Shown piece after piece: positions 13,057-21,139 of a DNA stretch of 64,000 nt. The position numbers and the translations under genes are program-made. Each line of letters starts with the position of its first letter. Positions within the stretch are counted from its first letter, which is position 1. The notes beneath the pieces are model-generated. The model was not told the origin of the DNA, made no database searches, and saw only the letters and a program-made list of their open reading frames with translations. The DNA comes from RHKX01 sp963820055. GTDB taxonomy: Bacteria > Actinomycetota > Thermoleophilia > Solirubrobacterales > 70-9. The stretch lies in the NCBI GenBank assembly GCA_963820055.1, contig CAWFYJ010000003.1:1-64000 (forward strand). The letters are read 5' to 3'.

Positions 13057-13986
13057 TCAGGAAGCGACTTTACTCGGTTCGTCCACCGGATCCAGCCATT
13101 CCGCGTACTCGGGAGCGCGTCCGTGCAGGGCATCGTCGAACTTCGCGGCGATCACCTTCGTGATCTCCCCAGGGGCCTCGATCGGGTGGTCGTCGATCTC
13201 GCGGACGGGCACCAGCTCGGCCGCCGTGCCGGTCAAGAAGATCTCGTCCGCCAGATACAGCTCCGAGCGGCCGATGTCGCGCTCGACGACCTTGAAGTCG
13301 AGGTCGCGGGCGATCTGCATCACCGAGCGCCGGTTGACGCCGTCGAGGATCGACGCCGTCTGCGGCGGCGTCAGGATCTCGCCCTCGCGGACCACGAAGA
13401 TGTTCTCGCCCGAGCCCTCGCAGACCATCCCCCGCTGGTCGAGAAGGATCGCCTCCTCGTAACCGGCGTTGTGCGCCTCGGTCTTCGCGAGGATCGAGTT
13501 CAGGTACTGGCCGGAGGCCTTCGCGTGCGGGATCAGCCCGTCCGGGGAGATCCGCCGCCACGAGGACACCTTGGCGCGGACGCCGACCTGCTTGCCCTCC
13601 TCGCCGAGGTAGGCGCCCCACGGCCAGGTTGCGATCGTGACCTCGACCGGAGACTCGGCGAACAGGCCCATCTCGCCGTAGCCGCGGAACGCGATCGGCC
13701 GGATGTAGCAGGAGGCGAGTCCGTTGCGGCGGATCAGCTCGTTCGTCGCCGACCGCAGCTCCTCGATGCCGAATGGCATCGGCAGGTAGTAGAGCTCGGC
13801 CGACTTGAAAAGTCGCGCGAGGTGGTCGCGGTGGCGGAAGACGGCGGTGCCGCGGTCGGTGTCGTAGGCGCGGATGCCCTCGAACACGCCGGTGCCGTAG
13901 TGGAGGCCGTGGCTGAGTACGTGGACGTTGGCGTCGTCCCATGCGACGAACTCACCATTCATCCAGATCGTCTCGGCCTTCTCCAC
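13057..13986 (-). CDS. ilvE: Branched-chain amino acid aminotransferase
   Basis: Final transamination of leucine, isoleucine and valine, PLP-dependent. A 309-residue fold-type IV enzyme: SHGLHYGTGVFEGIRAYDT (residues 25-43), IRPIAFRGYGEMGL, PHAKASGQYLNSI with the PLP lysine K156, and QRGMVCEGSGENIFVV with PPQTASILDGVNR. Start is GTG 13986 behind AAGGAGG five bases away. The 64-nt gap to leuB upstream suggests co-transcription, and a 210-nt gap with hairpins separates it from cimA downstream. Confidence 0.96.
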   Translation of the reverse strand: MEKAETIWMNGEFVAWDDANVHVLSHGLHYGTGVFEGIRAYDTDRGTAVFRHRDHLARLFKSAELYYLPMPFGIEELRSATNELIRRNGLASCYIRPIAFRGYGEMGLFAESPVEVTIATWPWGAYLGEEGKQVGVRAKVSSWRRISPDGLIPHAKASGQYLNSILAKTEAHNAGYEEAILLDQRGMVCEGSGENIFVVREGEILTPPQTASILDGVNRRSVMQIARDLDFKVVERDIGRSELYLADEIFLTGTAAELVPVREIDDHPIEAPGEITKVIAAKFDDALHGRAPEYAEWLDPVDEPSKVAS

Positions 13987-14049
13987 TTCGCCCTCCTTGC
14001 TCGTTTAGCGAGGGGCGATTATTGCGGATGCGAATGCCGTCAGTGCGGC

Positions 14050-15129
14050 TCAGAGTGCCGCGATGACCGCTTCGGTCATCTCAGCGGTGCCGACCTCGCG
14101 CTCGCCGGAGGCGCCCGTGGAGAGGTCCGCGGTGCGCAAACCGCCCGCCAGAGCCGCTTCGACGGCGGCCTCGATGCGCTCCGCCCCGGCGCCGTCGCCG
14201 AGGCCGTCGCGCAGCATCATCGCCGCCGACAGGAACGTTGCGAGCGGGTTCGCCACGCCGCGGCCGGCGATGTCGGGAGCCGAGCCGTGGACCGGCTCGA
14301 AGACTCCGGGGCCGTCCTCCCCGAGGCTTGCGGAGGGAAGCATCCCGAGCGAGCCGGTGATCATCGCGGCCTCGTCGCTGAGGATGTCCCCGAACATGTT
14401 CTCGGTGACGATGACGTCGAACTGCGAGGGCTCCGCGACGAGCTGCATCGCCGCGTTGTCGACGAGCAGGTGGTCGAGCTCGACCGCGGGGAATCGCCCG
14501 GCGAGGCCCGTGACGACCTCGCGCCAGAGCCGCGACGTCTCGAGCACGTTGGCCTTGTCGACCGACGTCACCCGGCCGCCACCCGCTGGTCCCGCCCGAC
14601 GTTCCGCAGCCTCGAAGGCGGCGACGGCGATCCGCTCGACCTCGGCGGTCGAGTAGACGCACTCGTCGACGGCCGAGTCGGGCTGGCGGTCCTTGCGGCC
14701 GAAGTAGATCCCGCCGGTCAGCTCGCGGACGACGAGCAGGTCGGTGCCCTCGATCCGCTCCCGGCGCAGCGGGCTCGCGTCGATCAGCGCCGCGATCGGC
14801 TTGACGGGCCGAAGGTTGGCGTAGAGGCCGAGGCCCTTGCGCAGGCCGAGCAGGCCCTGCTCAGGCCGCGGCGCGTCGGGGTCGGTGGAGTCCCACTTCG
14901 GCCCGCCGACCGCGCCGAGGAGTACCGCGTCGGCGGCCCGGCAGGCGGCGAGGGCTTCGTCGCCGAGCGGTGTCCCGAACTCGTCGATCGAGATCCCGCC
15001 GATCAGGTGCTCCTCGTACTCGAAGGCTCCGACCCGATCGAGAAGCTCGCGGGCGCCGCCGACGATCTCGGGGCCGATGCCGTCGCCGGCGAGGACGACG
15101 ATGCGGGGTGTGTCGGGTGTGGCGGTCAT
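14050..15129 (-). CDS. leuB: 3-isopropylmalate dehydrogenase
   Basis: NAD-dependent oxidation and decarboxylation of 3-isopropylmalate in leucine synthesis. 359 residues, family-typical. Seen: RIVVLAGDGIGPEIV at the start, LLGAVGGPKWD, TGGIYFGRKD, the catalytic VDNAAMQLV, ENMFGDILSDEAA and the NAD-binding EPVHGSAPDIAGRGVANP near residues 275-292. ATG 15129 has only a weak ribosome-binding site. It reads toward ilvE. leuC and leuD are 1.3 kb upstream on the same strand but separated by a convergent lipoprotein gene, so leuB probably has its own promoter. Confidence 0.97.
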   Translation of the reverse strand: MTATPDTPRIVVLAGDGIGPEIVGGARELLDRVGAFEYEEHLIGGISIDEFGTPLGDEALAACRAADAVLLGAVGGPKWDSTDPDAPRPEQGLLGLRKGLGLYANLRPVKPIAALIDASPLRRERIEGTDLLVVRELTGGIYFGRKDRQPDSAVDECVYSTAEVERIAVAAFEAAERRAGPAGGGRVTSVDKANVLETSRLWREVVTGLAGRFPAVELDHLLVDNAAMQLVAEPSQFDVIVTENMFGDILSDEAAMITGSLGMLPSASLGEDGPGVFEPVHGSAPDIAGRGVANPLATFLSAAMMLRDGLGDGAGAERIEAAVEAALAGGLRTADLSTGASGEREVGTAEMTEAVIAAL

Positions 15130-15233
15130 CGGGTCGCGGCACCGTATCGCTTGTCGGGTCGATCGCGGATAGGCTGCCGCGGCCCGGCTATCGATTTCAT
15201 GTCGGGATCAACCGACATGTACTGGAGGGAAGA

Positions 15234-15641
15234 ATGCGGAAGAACGTATGGATTCTGCTGCTCGTGGGCGTCTTCGCCCTCGGCCTCGTGGCCACAGGCT
15301 GTGGAAGCAGCGACGATTCGAGCAGCACCACCGAGGTGACCGTCGACAGCAGTGACGCCTCGACGACCGTCTCCGGCAGCGACACGACCGTCACCGCCAC
15401 GGATTCGACGACGAGCGGCGGCGCCACCGCCGACGACGTCTACAACGCCTGCATCGACGCGATCCAGGGCACGGCCGCCGAGTCCGCCGGTCAGTCCGCC
15501 TGCCAGCAGGCTCGCGACGCATTCGACCAGTGCGCCAAGCAGGCCGAGGCCGCCGGTGGCGACGCCGCTGACACGGCGCTGGGGATCTGCCAGGCGGCAG
15601 CCGATCAGGCCGTCAAGTCGCTGCAGAGCGCGGGCGGCTGA
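15234..15641 (+). CDS. Small secreted lipoprotein, function unknown
   Basis: A 135-residue predicted lipoprotein. Start ATG 15234 follows GGAGGGA. Residues 1-20 form a signal peptide (RKNVWILLLVGVFALGL) ending in the lipobox VATGC, so it should be lipidated and anchored on the outer face of the membrane. A Ser/Thr-rich linker (about 22-60) leads to a helical part with four cysteines (NACIDAIQ, SACQQARDAFDQCAKQ, GICQAA) that could form two disulfides. I do not recognise a named domain. It lies alone between two minus-strand leu genes and has its own terminator. Confidence 0.8.
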   Translation: MRKNVWILLLVGVFALGLVATGCGSSDDSSSTTEVTVDSSDASTTVSGSDTTVTATDSTTSGGATADDVYNACIDAIQGTAAESAGQSACQQARDAFDQCAKQAEAAGGDAADTALGICQAAADQAVKSLQSAGG

Positions 15642-15670
15642 GCCGAGCTCAGACGACCTAGTCCGGGATC

Positions 15671-15712
15671 GGGCGGCGCCGGCTTCACGACGAAGCCGGT
15701 GTCGCCCTTTTT
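15671..15712 (+). terminator. Intrinsic terminator of the lipoprotein gene
   Basis: A 16-bp stem (GGGCGGCGCCGGCTTC with GAAGCCGGTGTCGCCC, two G-U pairs) and an ACGAC loop are followed directly by TTTTT (15708-15712). It begins 29 nt after the lipoprotein stop. Its right half overlaps the last codons of the convergent methyltransferase gene. Textbook rho-independent form on the plus strand. Confidence 0.85.
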
Positions 15713-16467
15713 CGTGCCGCGATGTTGAGGCGGACGTAGTCGAGCTCAGGATCGGGGCCGAGCCGGTCCATGACCGCGCCGGTGAATTCGTCCCGGCGTT
15801 CATCCGGCAGCAGCTCGAGATGCGCCCCGAGGCAAACGCTGCGGACGAACTCGCGCGGCTCCGGCGGCCGGACCGGCCGCGGCTCGAGCCCGCACTCGAC
15901 GTCCTCGAAGCCGCTCGCGGCGAGGATCGCGGCGGTCTCCTCCGGGCCCGGGAAGCGGTGCGGGTCGAAGTCGGCAGGGATCTCGTCGAACCCGTCGTCG
16001 GCGACAACCGCGGCGACTGCGGCGTAGAACCGCGAGACGTTCCCCGCCCCTCCGCACTGCGCTTCGATCCGGCCCCCCGGTTTCAGGGCCGCGGCGAGCG
16101 CCTCGAAGAGGCGCTCGTGGTCGGTGATCCAGTGGAAGACCGCATTGCTGAAGACGACGTCGACCGGGTCGTCTAGCTCGAGCTCGACGAGATCGGCCTG
16201 AAAGACCTCGGTCCGCGACGGGTCGAGGAACCGGCGCGCCTCGGCGACCATCGCCGCCGAGCCGTCGACCGCGATCACGCGGCCGCGGGGAAGCCGCTCG
16301 AGCAGCATCGCCGTGACCCGGCCCGTCCCGCAGCCGGCGTCGAGAACGGTCTCGTCGCCGCGCAGGTCGAGCCGAGCCACGACGGCCTCGGCCCACTCCT
16401 GCTGCGGCGCCGAGACGCGGCTGTACGTCTCGGCGTCCCAGTCGCGGGTGCCGCTCGGCGGCGCCAC
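15685..16467 (-). CDS. Class I SAM-dependent methyltransferase (trans-aconitate methyltransferase-like)
   Basis: A 260-residue Rossmann methyltransferase. Motif I is VLDAGCGTGRVT (residues about 41-52), followed by VIAVDGSAAMVAEAR and the post-motif VFSNAVFHWITDHERLFEAL; the C-terminal half resembles trans-aconitate or ubiquinone/menaquinone-type methyltransferases. Start GTG 16467 is only 2 nt after the leuD stop, so it is translated with leuCD. Aconitase-family chemistry next door makes a role in repairing a spontaneous trans-isomer of a leucine intermediate conceivable, but that is inference. It could also be unrelated. Confidence 0.8.
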   Translation of the reverse strand: MAPPSGTRDWDAETYSRVSAPQQEWAEAVVARLDLRGDETVLDAGCGTGRVTAMLLERLPRGRVIAVDGSAAMVAEARRFLDPSRTEVFQADLVELELDDPVDVVFSNAVFHWITDHERLFEALAAALKPGGRIEAQCGGAGNVSRFYAAVAAVVADDGFDEIPADFDPHRFPGPEETAAILAASGFEDVECGLEPRPVRPPEPREFVRSVCLGAHLELLPDERRDEFTGAVMDRLGPDPELDYVRLNIAARKRATPASS

Positions 16468-16469
16468 GG

Positions 16470-17030
16470 CTACAGCGAGGTCGTCGGCGCGCCGAGCTGG
16501 GGGTGCTCCTGCTCGTAGGCGTCGATCGCGTCGCCCGACTGCAGGGTCACCGAGATCTCGTCGTGGCCGCCCAGGAGCCGGTGCTTCAGCTCCTCGTCGA
16601 TCTCGAACCGGACGACGCCGCCCTCGTAGTCGACCGTCTGGTCGTCGAGGTCGATCCGCGCCCGCCCCGACTCGGCGATTCCCCGGCAGTGCTCGCGCGG
16701 CAGGATCACCGGCAGGAACCCGTTCTTCATCGAGTTCGAATAGAAGATGTCGGAGAACGACGGCGCGATCACGGCCTGGAATCCGAAGTCGGAGAGCGCC
16801 CAGACGGCATGCTCCCGCGACGACCCCGACCCGAAGTTCGGGCCGGCGACCAGGATCGGGTTCGGCTCGAGCTCGATCTCACCGTCGCGGACCCAGTCGT
16901 AGAACAGGAACTCGCCGAAACCGGTCCGTTCGATCCGCTTCAGGAACTGCTTGGGGATGATCTGGTCGGTGTCGATGTCGGCGCGGTCGAGCACCGAGAC
17001 GCCTCCCTCGATCACGTCGATCGGCCTCAT
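16470..17030 (-). CDS. leuD: 3-isopropylmalate dehydratase small subunit
   Basis: Swivel-domain subunit that pairs with LeuC to isomerise 2- to 3-isopropylmalate. 186 residues from ATG 17030; key segments are DRADIDTDQIIPKQFLKRI, GPNFGSGSSREHAVWAL (substrate-binding loop) and GFQAVIAPSFSDIFYSNSMK NGFLP. ATG overlaps the leuC TGA (ATGA). A longer upstream frame reaching 17249 runs into leuC and is rejected. The methyltransferase follows after 2 nt. Confidence 0.97.
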   Translation of the reverse strand: MRPIDVIEGGVSVLDRADIDTDQIIPKQFLKRIERTGFGEFLFYDWVRDGEIELEPNPILVAGPNFGSGSSREHAVWALSDFGFQAVIAPSFSDIFYSNSMKNGFLPVILPREHCRGIAESGRARIDLDDQTVDYEGGVVRFEIDEELKHRLLGGHDEISVTLQSGDAIDAYEQEHPQLGAPTTSL

Positions 17031-18439
17031 CGTGCACCGCCTTCCGTCGTTGTCTGCCAATTCCTGATGTCGACGAACCGCCCCTCGATCGCGGCCGCTG
17101 CGGCCATCCGCGGGCTGACGAGGTGGGTCCGCCCGCCCTTGCCCTGGCGGCCCTCGAAGTTCCGGTTCGAGGTCGAAGCGCAACGCTCGCCCTCGATGAG
17201 GATGTCGGGGTTCATGCCGAGGCACATCGAGCATCCGGATGCGCGCCATTCGAAGCCGGCGTCCCGGAAGACCTCGTGGAGACCCTCCTCCTCAGCGGTC
17301 CTGCGGACCTGTTCGGAGCCCGGCACGACCATCGCCCGGACGCTTTCGGCGACCTTCCGGCCGGCGACCATCGACGCGGCGGCACGGAGATCCTCGATCC
17401 GCGAGTTCGTGCAGGACCCGATGAACACCCGGTCGAGCTCGATCTCGGTGATCGGCGTCCCCGGCTCGAGTGCCATGTAGGTCAGCGCCCGCTCCGCCGT
17501 CTCGGCGTCGACGGGACCGTCCAGCGTCTCCGGGTCCGGAACCTTCGCTGCGACCTCGGTGACCATGCCCGGGTTCGTGCCCCAGGTGACCATCGGAGAG
17601 AGCGTCGTCGCGTCGACGTCGACCTCGGTGTCGAACTCGGCGCCGTCGTCGGTCGCCAACTGTCGCCACTCCTCGACGGCCGCGTCGAAGTCGGCCGGTG
17701 CACCCGGTCGGCCGCGGACGTACTCGAAGGTCGTCTCGTCGGGGGCGATCATCCCGGCACGGCCGCCGCCCTCGATGGTCATGTTGCAGATCGTCATCCG
17801 CGCCTCCATCGAGAGGTCGCGGATCGTGTCGCCGGCGAACTCGACCACGTAGCCGACCATGCCGCCGGTCCCGAGGCGGCCGATCGTCGCGAGGATCATG
17901 TCCTTGGCGCTGACGCCGTCGGGCAGCTGACCGCTGTAGTTGACGCGCATCGTCTTCGGGCGACGCTGAACCAGTGTCTGGGTGGCGAGGACGTGCTCGA
18001 CCTCGGACGTGCCGATGCCGAACGCGAGCGCTCCGAAGGCGCCATGCGTCGCCGTGTGGGAGTCGCCACAGACGATCGTCATGCCCGGCTGGGTGATTCC
18101 GAGCTCCGGTCCGATGACATGAACGATCCCGCGCCGGTTCGAGCCCAGCGAATAGAGCGGCACGCCGAACTCCGCGCAGTTGGCCTCCAGCGCCTCGACC
18201 TGCTTGCGGGACAGCTCGTCGGCGATCATCCGTGCGACGGGGGTGTCGTCGGTCGGGACGTTGTGGTCCGCGGTCGCCAGGGTTCGATCCGGCCGGCGGA
18301 CCTTGCGCTCGGCGAGGCGGAGCCCGTCGAAGGCCTGCGGCGAGGTCACCTCGTGGACGAGGTGGAGGTCGATGTAGATCAGCCCGTCGGCGACCTCGTG
18401 CCGCTTCCAGATCTTGTCGAACATCGTCTCTGCACTCAT
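17027..18439 (-). CDS. leuC: 3-isopropylmalate dehydratase large subunit
   Basis: Fe-S aconitase-family subunit of isopropylmalate isomerase in leucine synthesis. 470 residues, normal length. The [4Fe-4S] ligands are visible in VFIGSCTNSRIEDLR (about residue 350) and GCSMCLGMNPD (about 410). IYIDLHLVHEVTSPQAFDGLR, TADHNVPT and GDSHTATHGAFGAL are also present. ATG 18439 follows AGGAG seven bases away. The XRE-cupin regulator gene ends 33 nt upstream on the same strand, so the regulator and leuCD may form one transcript. Confidence 0.97.
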   Translation of the reverse strand: MSAETMFDKIWKRHEVADGLIYIDLHLVHEVTSPQAFDGLRLAERKVRRPDRTLATADHNVPTDDTPVARMIADELSRKQVEALEANCAEFGVPLYSLGSNRRGIVHVIGPELGITQPGMTIVCGDSHTATHGAFGALAFGIGTSEVEHVLATQTLVQRRPKTMRVNYSGQLPDGVSAKDMILATIGRLGTGGMVGYVVEFAGDTIRDLSMEARMTICNMTIEGGGRAGMIAPDETTFEYVRGRPGAPADFDAAVEEWRQLATDDGAEFDTEVDVDATTLSPMVTWGTNPGMVTEVAAKVPDPETLDGPVDAETAERALTYMALEPGTPITEIELDRVFIGSCTNSRIEDLRAAASMVAGRKVAESVRAMVVPGSEQVRRTAEEEGLHEVFRDAGFEWRASGCSMCLGMNPDILIEGERCASTSNRNFEGRQGKGGRTHLVSPRMAAAAAIEGRFVDIRNWQTTTEGGAR

Positions 18440-18472
18440 CGCCTGGCTCCTGTTCGGTTTCGGTTCATCGGT

Positions 18473-19084
18473 TCAGCTCCGCCTCAGCCCGGCGGCGATC
18501 ACGGCGAGGACCTCGCTCGCGGTCGATCCGGGGTTGTGGAGATTGTGGGGAAGATCGGCATCGAAGGTCGCGCTGTCGCCGGCCGCCAGCGGGTAGCGCT
18601 CGCCGTCGACGTTGAGCTCGACGCCGCCGGAGATGACGACGACCGTCTCGCGGCTGCCGGGCTCGTGGATCGGAGGGTCGCCCTCTCCACCCGTCGACTG
18701 TCCCGGGTCGAGGCGGTGGCGGGAGACGTCGGCGCGCTGACCGGGAAGGGGCGGCGTCAGCTCCTCGATCTCGTGGCCCGGCCTGCTGCTGCGACGCCCG
18801 CTTCCGGAGCGGACGATCACGACATGGCGGCTCTCGTCGAGGCGGAGAAGCTGCGACAGCGTCAGCTCGAGCCCGTCGGCGATCTTCGCGGCGACGGCGA
18901 GCGTCGGGCTGCTCTCCCCGCGCTCGACCTGTGACAGCGTCGCGGCTCCGACCCCGGAGCGCACGGCGAGGTCGCGGAGCGAGAGGCCCATGCCCTCGCG
19001 AAGCGCCTTGACGCGCGTACCGACCGCGACCGGGTCAGTCGCGGCTTCGCTCGCGCAGGGGGTGTCGGTGGCTGTAGGTGTCAT
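18473..19084 (-). CDS. XRE-family transcriptional regulator with C-terminal cupin
   Basis: A 203-residue regulator with an N-terminal HTH (VGTRVKALREGMGLSLRDLA, then SGVGAATLSQVERGESSPTL, residues about 22-77) and a C-terminal cupin (about 130-195) that would bind a small ligand, as in PuuR/SutR-type proteins. It sits 33 nt upstream of leuC in the same direction. It is divergent from the GH113-like gene; between the two starts lies an 18-bp near-palindrome (19133-19150), a plausible autoregulatory operator. Its ligand is unknown; a leucine-pathway intermediate is a guess from position. Confidence 0.88.
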   Translation of the reverse strand: MTPTATDTPCASEAATDPVAVGTRVKALREGMGLSLRDLAVRSGVGAATLSQVERGESSPTLAVAAKIADGLELTLSQLLRLDESRHVVIVRSGSGRRSSRPGHEIEELTPPLPGQRADVSRHRLDPGQSTGGEGDPPIHEPGSRETVVVISGGVELNVDGERYPLAAGDSATFDADLPHNLHNPGSTASEVLAVIAAGLRRS

Positions 19085-19132
19085 CGTTGCGGCTCGCCGG
19101 GCCTCGCAGGCCCGTTCGTCCTCATGTCGTGT

Positions 19133-19150
19133 TGTACGTTATCACATACA
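19133..19150. promoter_or_regulatory. Candidate operator between the XRE-cupin and GH113-like genes
   Basis: TGTACGTTATCACATACA is an imperfect 18-bp palindrome (7 of 9 half-site pairs match), placed 49 bp upstream of the regulator start and 13 bp upstream of the divergent gene. Position and symmetry suit a dimeric HTH regulator. No known consensus was matched. Confidence 0.4.
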
Positions 19151-19163
19151 TCTGTACTGAATC

Positions 19164-20210
19164 ATGGTTAACCGCCGAGGTGCGATCGCCGCCGCGATCG
19201 CAGTCGTCGTCCTCGCCGGGGCCGGGGCGGCCTGGTTGCTCGGCGCGTTCGGGGGCGACGAAGATGACGCCCGGCTCCCCGGTCATTGGCAGCGCGGCAT
19301 GAACCTCACCGCCTTCCTCCCCGACGCCTATGGCGACGCGAAGGCGGGCGAAGCCATCGCCGGCGCGAAGGCGACCGGAACCGACCTCATCGCCCTGACG
19401 CCGACGTATTACATGGCGAGCTCGACCGCGAGCGAAATCGCCGCCGACCCCGCGAAGACGCCGACGGACGAGAGCGTCCTCGCCGCCGCCTCCGAGGCGC
19501 GCTCGCAGGGACTCGAGGTCGCGATCAAGCCGCACGTCGACGTCCGCGACGGCTCGTTCCGCGGCGAGATCGCGCCCGCGGACCGTGCCGCCTGGTTCGA
19601 CTCCTACGGAAAGCTCGTCGACCATTTCGCCGAGCTCGCCCAGCACGCCCACGCGGACGTCTTCGTGATCGGCACCGAGCTGACCTCGATGGCGGTTGAC
19701 GCCGATGCGTGGCGGGACCTCATCGCCCGCGCCCGCGCCCGCTTCGACGGCAGGATCACCTACGCGGCGAACTGGGTGCAGGGGGCCGAGGCGGTCCAGT
19801 TCTGGGAGGACCTCGACTACATCGGGATCGACGCCTACATGCCGCTCGAGACCCGCAACCCCTCCGATCCCGGGGTCGATGCGCTCGTCGGGGCCTGGCG
19901 TGGGCCGATTGGCGCGATGCGCAAACTCCACGAGAAGTGGGATCTCCCCGTCCTCTTCACCGAGCTCGGCTACGAGAGCCGGCCGGGAACGGCGGCACGG
20001 ATCGAGGGCGGCGACTCCTCGGTGGACGAGGATGCGCAGGCGAACGCCTACGAAGCCGCCTTCCGCGCCCTCTCCCCCCTCCCCTGGTTCGACGGCATCT
20101 GGTGGTGGGAGTGGTCGGCCGAGCGGATCGGGATCGGTCCCTCAGACTCCGGCTTCAACCCCGAGGGCAAGCGTGCGGAGGTCGTCCTCCGCGACTGGCA
20201 GGGCGGCTGA
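19164..20210 (+). CDS. Exported glycoside hydrolase-like TIM-barrel protein (GH113-like)
   Basis: A 348-residue protein with an N-terminal hydrophobic segment (RGAIAAAIAVVVLAGAGAAWLLGAF, residues about 5-29), so it is membrane-anchored or secreted. The barrel shows GMNLTAFLPDAYG, LIALTPTYYM, IKPHVDVRDGSFRGEI, a possible acid/base Glu in FVIGTELTSM (about residue 173), YIGIDAYMPL, a possible nucleophile Glu in LFTELGYESRPG (about 272) and the aromatic GIWWWEW. This pattern resembles GH113 beta-mannanase-like proteins. The substrate is not readable. ATG 19164 lies close to the divergent regulator's operator. Confidence 0.7.
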   Translation: MVNRRGAIAAAIAVVVLAGAGAAWLLGAFGGDEDDARLPGHWQRGMNLTAFLPDAYGDAKAGEAIAGAKATGTDLIALTPTYYMASSTASEIAADPAKTPTDESVLAAASEARSQGLEVAIKPHVDVRDGSFRGEIAPADRAAWFDSYGKLVDHFAELAQHAHADVFVIGTELTSMAVDADAWRDLIARARARFDGRITYAANWVQGAEAVQFWEDLDYIGIDAYMPLETRNPSDPGVDALVGAWRGPIGAMRKLHEKWDLPVLFTELGYESRPGTAARIEGGDSSVDEDAQANAYEAAFRALSPLPWFDGIWWWEWSAERIGIGPSDSGFNPEGKRAEVVLRDWQGG

Positions 20211-20216
20211 GGCCGC

Positions 20217-20966
20217 TCAGCGAGAGGAGGTCGTCGGGCGGATCAGCATCTCGTTGATGCTGACGTGCGGCGGCTGGGTCACCGCGAAAGCGATCGCCCG
20301 GGCGATGTCCTCGGGCTCGAGGATCTTGTCGATCGTCTCGATCAGCGCGTTCATCCGCTCGACGACCAGCGGATGCTCGTTGTGGCCCTGCAGCTCGGTG
20401 TCGACCCAGCCCGGCTCGATAGCCGTGACCCGGACACCGGCGAGCGCGCACTCCTGGCGCAGCGCCTCCGAGAACCCGACCACGCCCCACTTGGTCATGT
20501 TGTAGACGCCGCTTCCCATCGCCGCGATCCGGCCCGCGACCGAAGCGACGTTGACGATGTCGCCGCTGCCGGCGGCGCCCATGATCGGCAGCGCCGCGTG
20601 CGTGCAGTAGAGGAGGCCGAGCAGGTTGACGTCGATCATCTGCCGCCACTGCTCGGTCGGGGCACCTGCGACCGGCCCGAGCAGCATCAGCCCGGCGTTG
20701 TTGACGAGGATGTCGAGACGGCCGAGCTCGTCGGCGGTCCGCTCCACGAACGCGTTCGCCTGCGCCTCGTCGGTGATGTCGGTCTCGATCGCGACGGCGT
20801 TGCCGCCTGCGGCCGTGATCCGCTCGGCGAGGTCGGCGATCCGCTCCCCCCGCCGCGCCGCAAGGGTCACGCTCGCGCCCTCGGCGACGAGCGCCAGCGC
20901 GGTTGCCTCCCCGATTCCTGAGGAGGCCCCGGTAACCGCCGCAACTTTGCCGTCGAGCTGGCCCAT
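20217..20966 (-). CDS. Short-chain dehydrogenase/reductase
   Basis: Classical SDR of 249 residues with the NAD(P)-binding AAVTGASSGIGEATALAL (residues 8-25), ILVNNAGLMLLGPV, catalytic Ser in IVNVASVAGRIAAM and the YxxxK in VYNMTKWGVVGFSEAL (about residue 152). The LAARRGERI segment after strand 2 (Arg pair) favours NADP. Similar to oxidoreductases of the YdfG/serine dehydrogenase type, but the substrate is unknown. Start could be ATG 20966 or GTG 20972. Three 21-bp-spaced repeats lie just upstream. Confidence 0.88.
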   Translation of the reverse strand: MGQLDGKVAAVTGASSGIGEATALALVAEGASVTLAARRGERIADLAERITAAGGNAVAIETDITDEAQANAFVERTADELGRLDILVNNAGLMLLGPVAGAPTEQWRQMIDVNLLGLLYCTHAALPIMGAAGSGDIVNVASVAGRIAAMGSGVYNMTKWGVVGFSEALRQECALAGVRVTAIEPGWVDTELQGHNEHPLVVERMNALIETIDKILEPEDIARAIAFAVTQPPHVSINEMLIRPTTSSR

Positions 20967-20990
20967 CGGCACCCGACCTTATCGGTACAT

Positions 20991-21045
20991 GCCGCAGGGC
21001 TCCCCGACGACGCCACAGGGTTTCGCAGCAACGTCACAGGGTTCC
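20991..21045. repeat. Three direct repeats with a 21-bp period upstream of the SDR gene
   Basis: GCCGCAGGGCTCC (20991), GCCACAGGGTTTC (21012) and GTCACAGGGTTCC (21033) begin exactly 21 bp apart, two helical turns, so a protein bound to them would sit on one face of the DNA. They lie 25-80 bp upstream of the SDR start. A fourth, inverted copy (GGGAACCCTGTGA, 21120-21132) pairs with the third as the outer stem of the leuA 3' hairpin. Confidence 0.6.
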
Positions 21046-21131
21046 CGTCCCGTAACACCCAACGGTCCGAGGGAAGCGGACGGCGAAGCCGGAGCATTCC
21101 CTCGGGGTTATCTATCGCCGGGAACCCTGTG
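21035..21131 (-). repeat. Nested hairpin after leuA (family member with CTCC..GTCC core)
   Basis: Outer perfect 13-bp arms (CACAGGGTTCCCG 21035-21047; CGGGAACCCTGTG 21119-21131) enclose a perfect 9-bp stem (CCGAGGGAA/TTCCCTCGG, 21067-21105). Inside it the minus strand reads TG-CTCC-GGCTTCGCC-GTCC-GC. The same core occurs after cysE and serA with different, still paired stems. It follows the leuA stop at 21140 and has no T-tract. Possible roles are transcription termination or mRNA 3'-end protection. Confidence 0.6.
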
Positions 21132-21139
21132 AGTTGGTG

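Noticed and set aside
12962..13057. A 31-codon frame overlapping the ilvE stop (TGATG) as a cimA leader peptide
   Set aside because: It has no excess of Ile, Leu or Val codons and ends inside a hairpin loop; no attenuation logic is visible.
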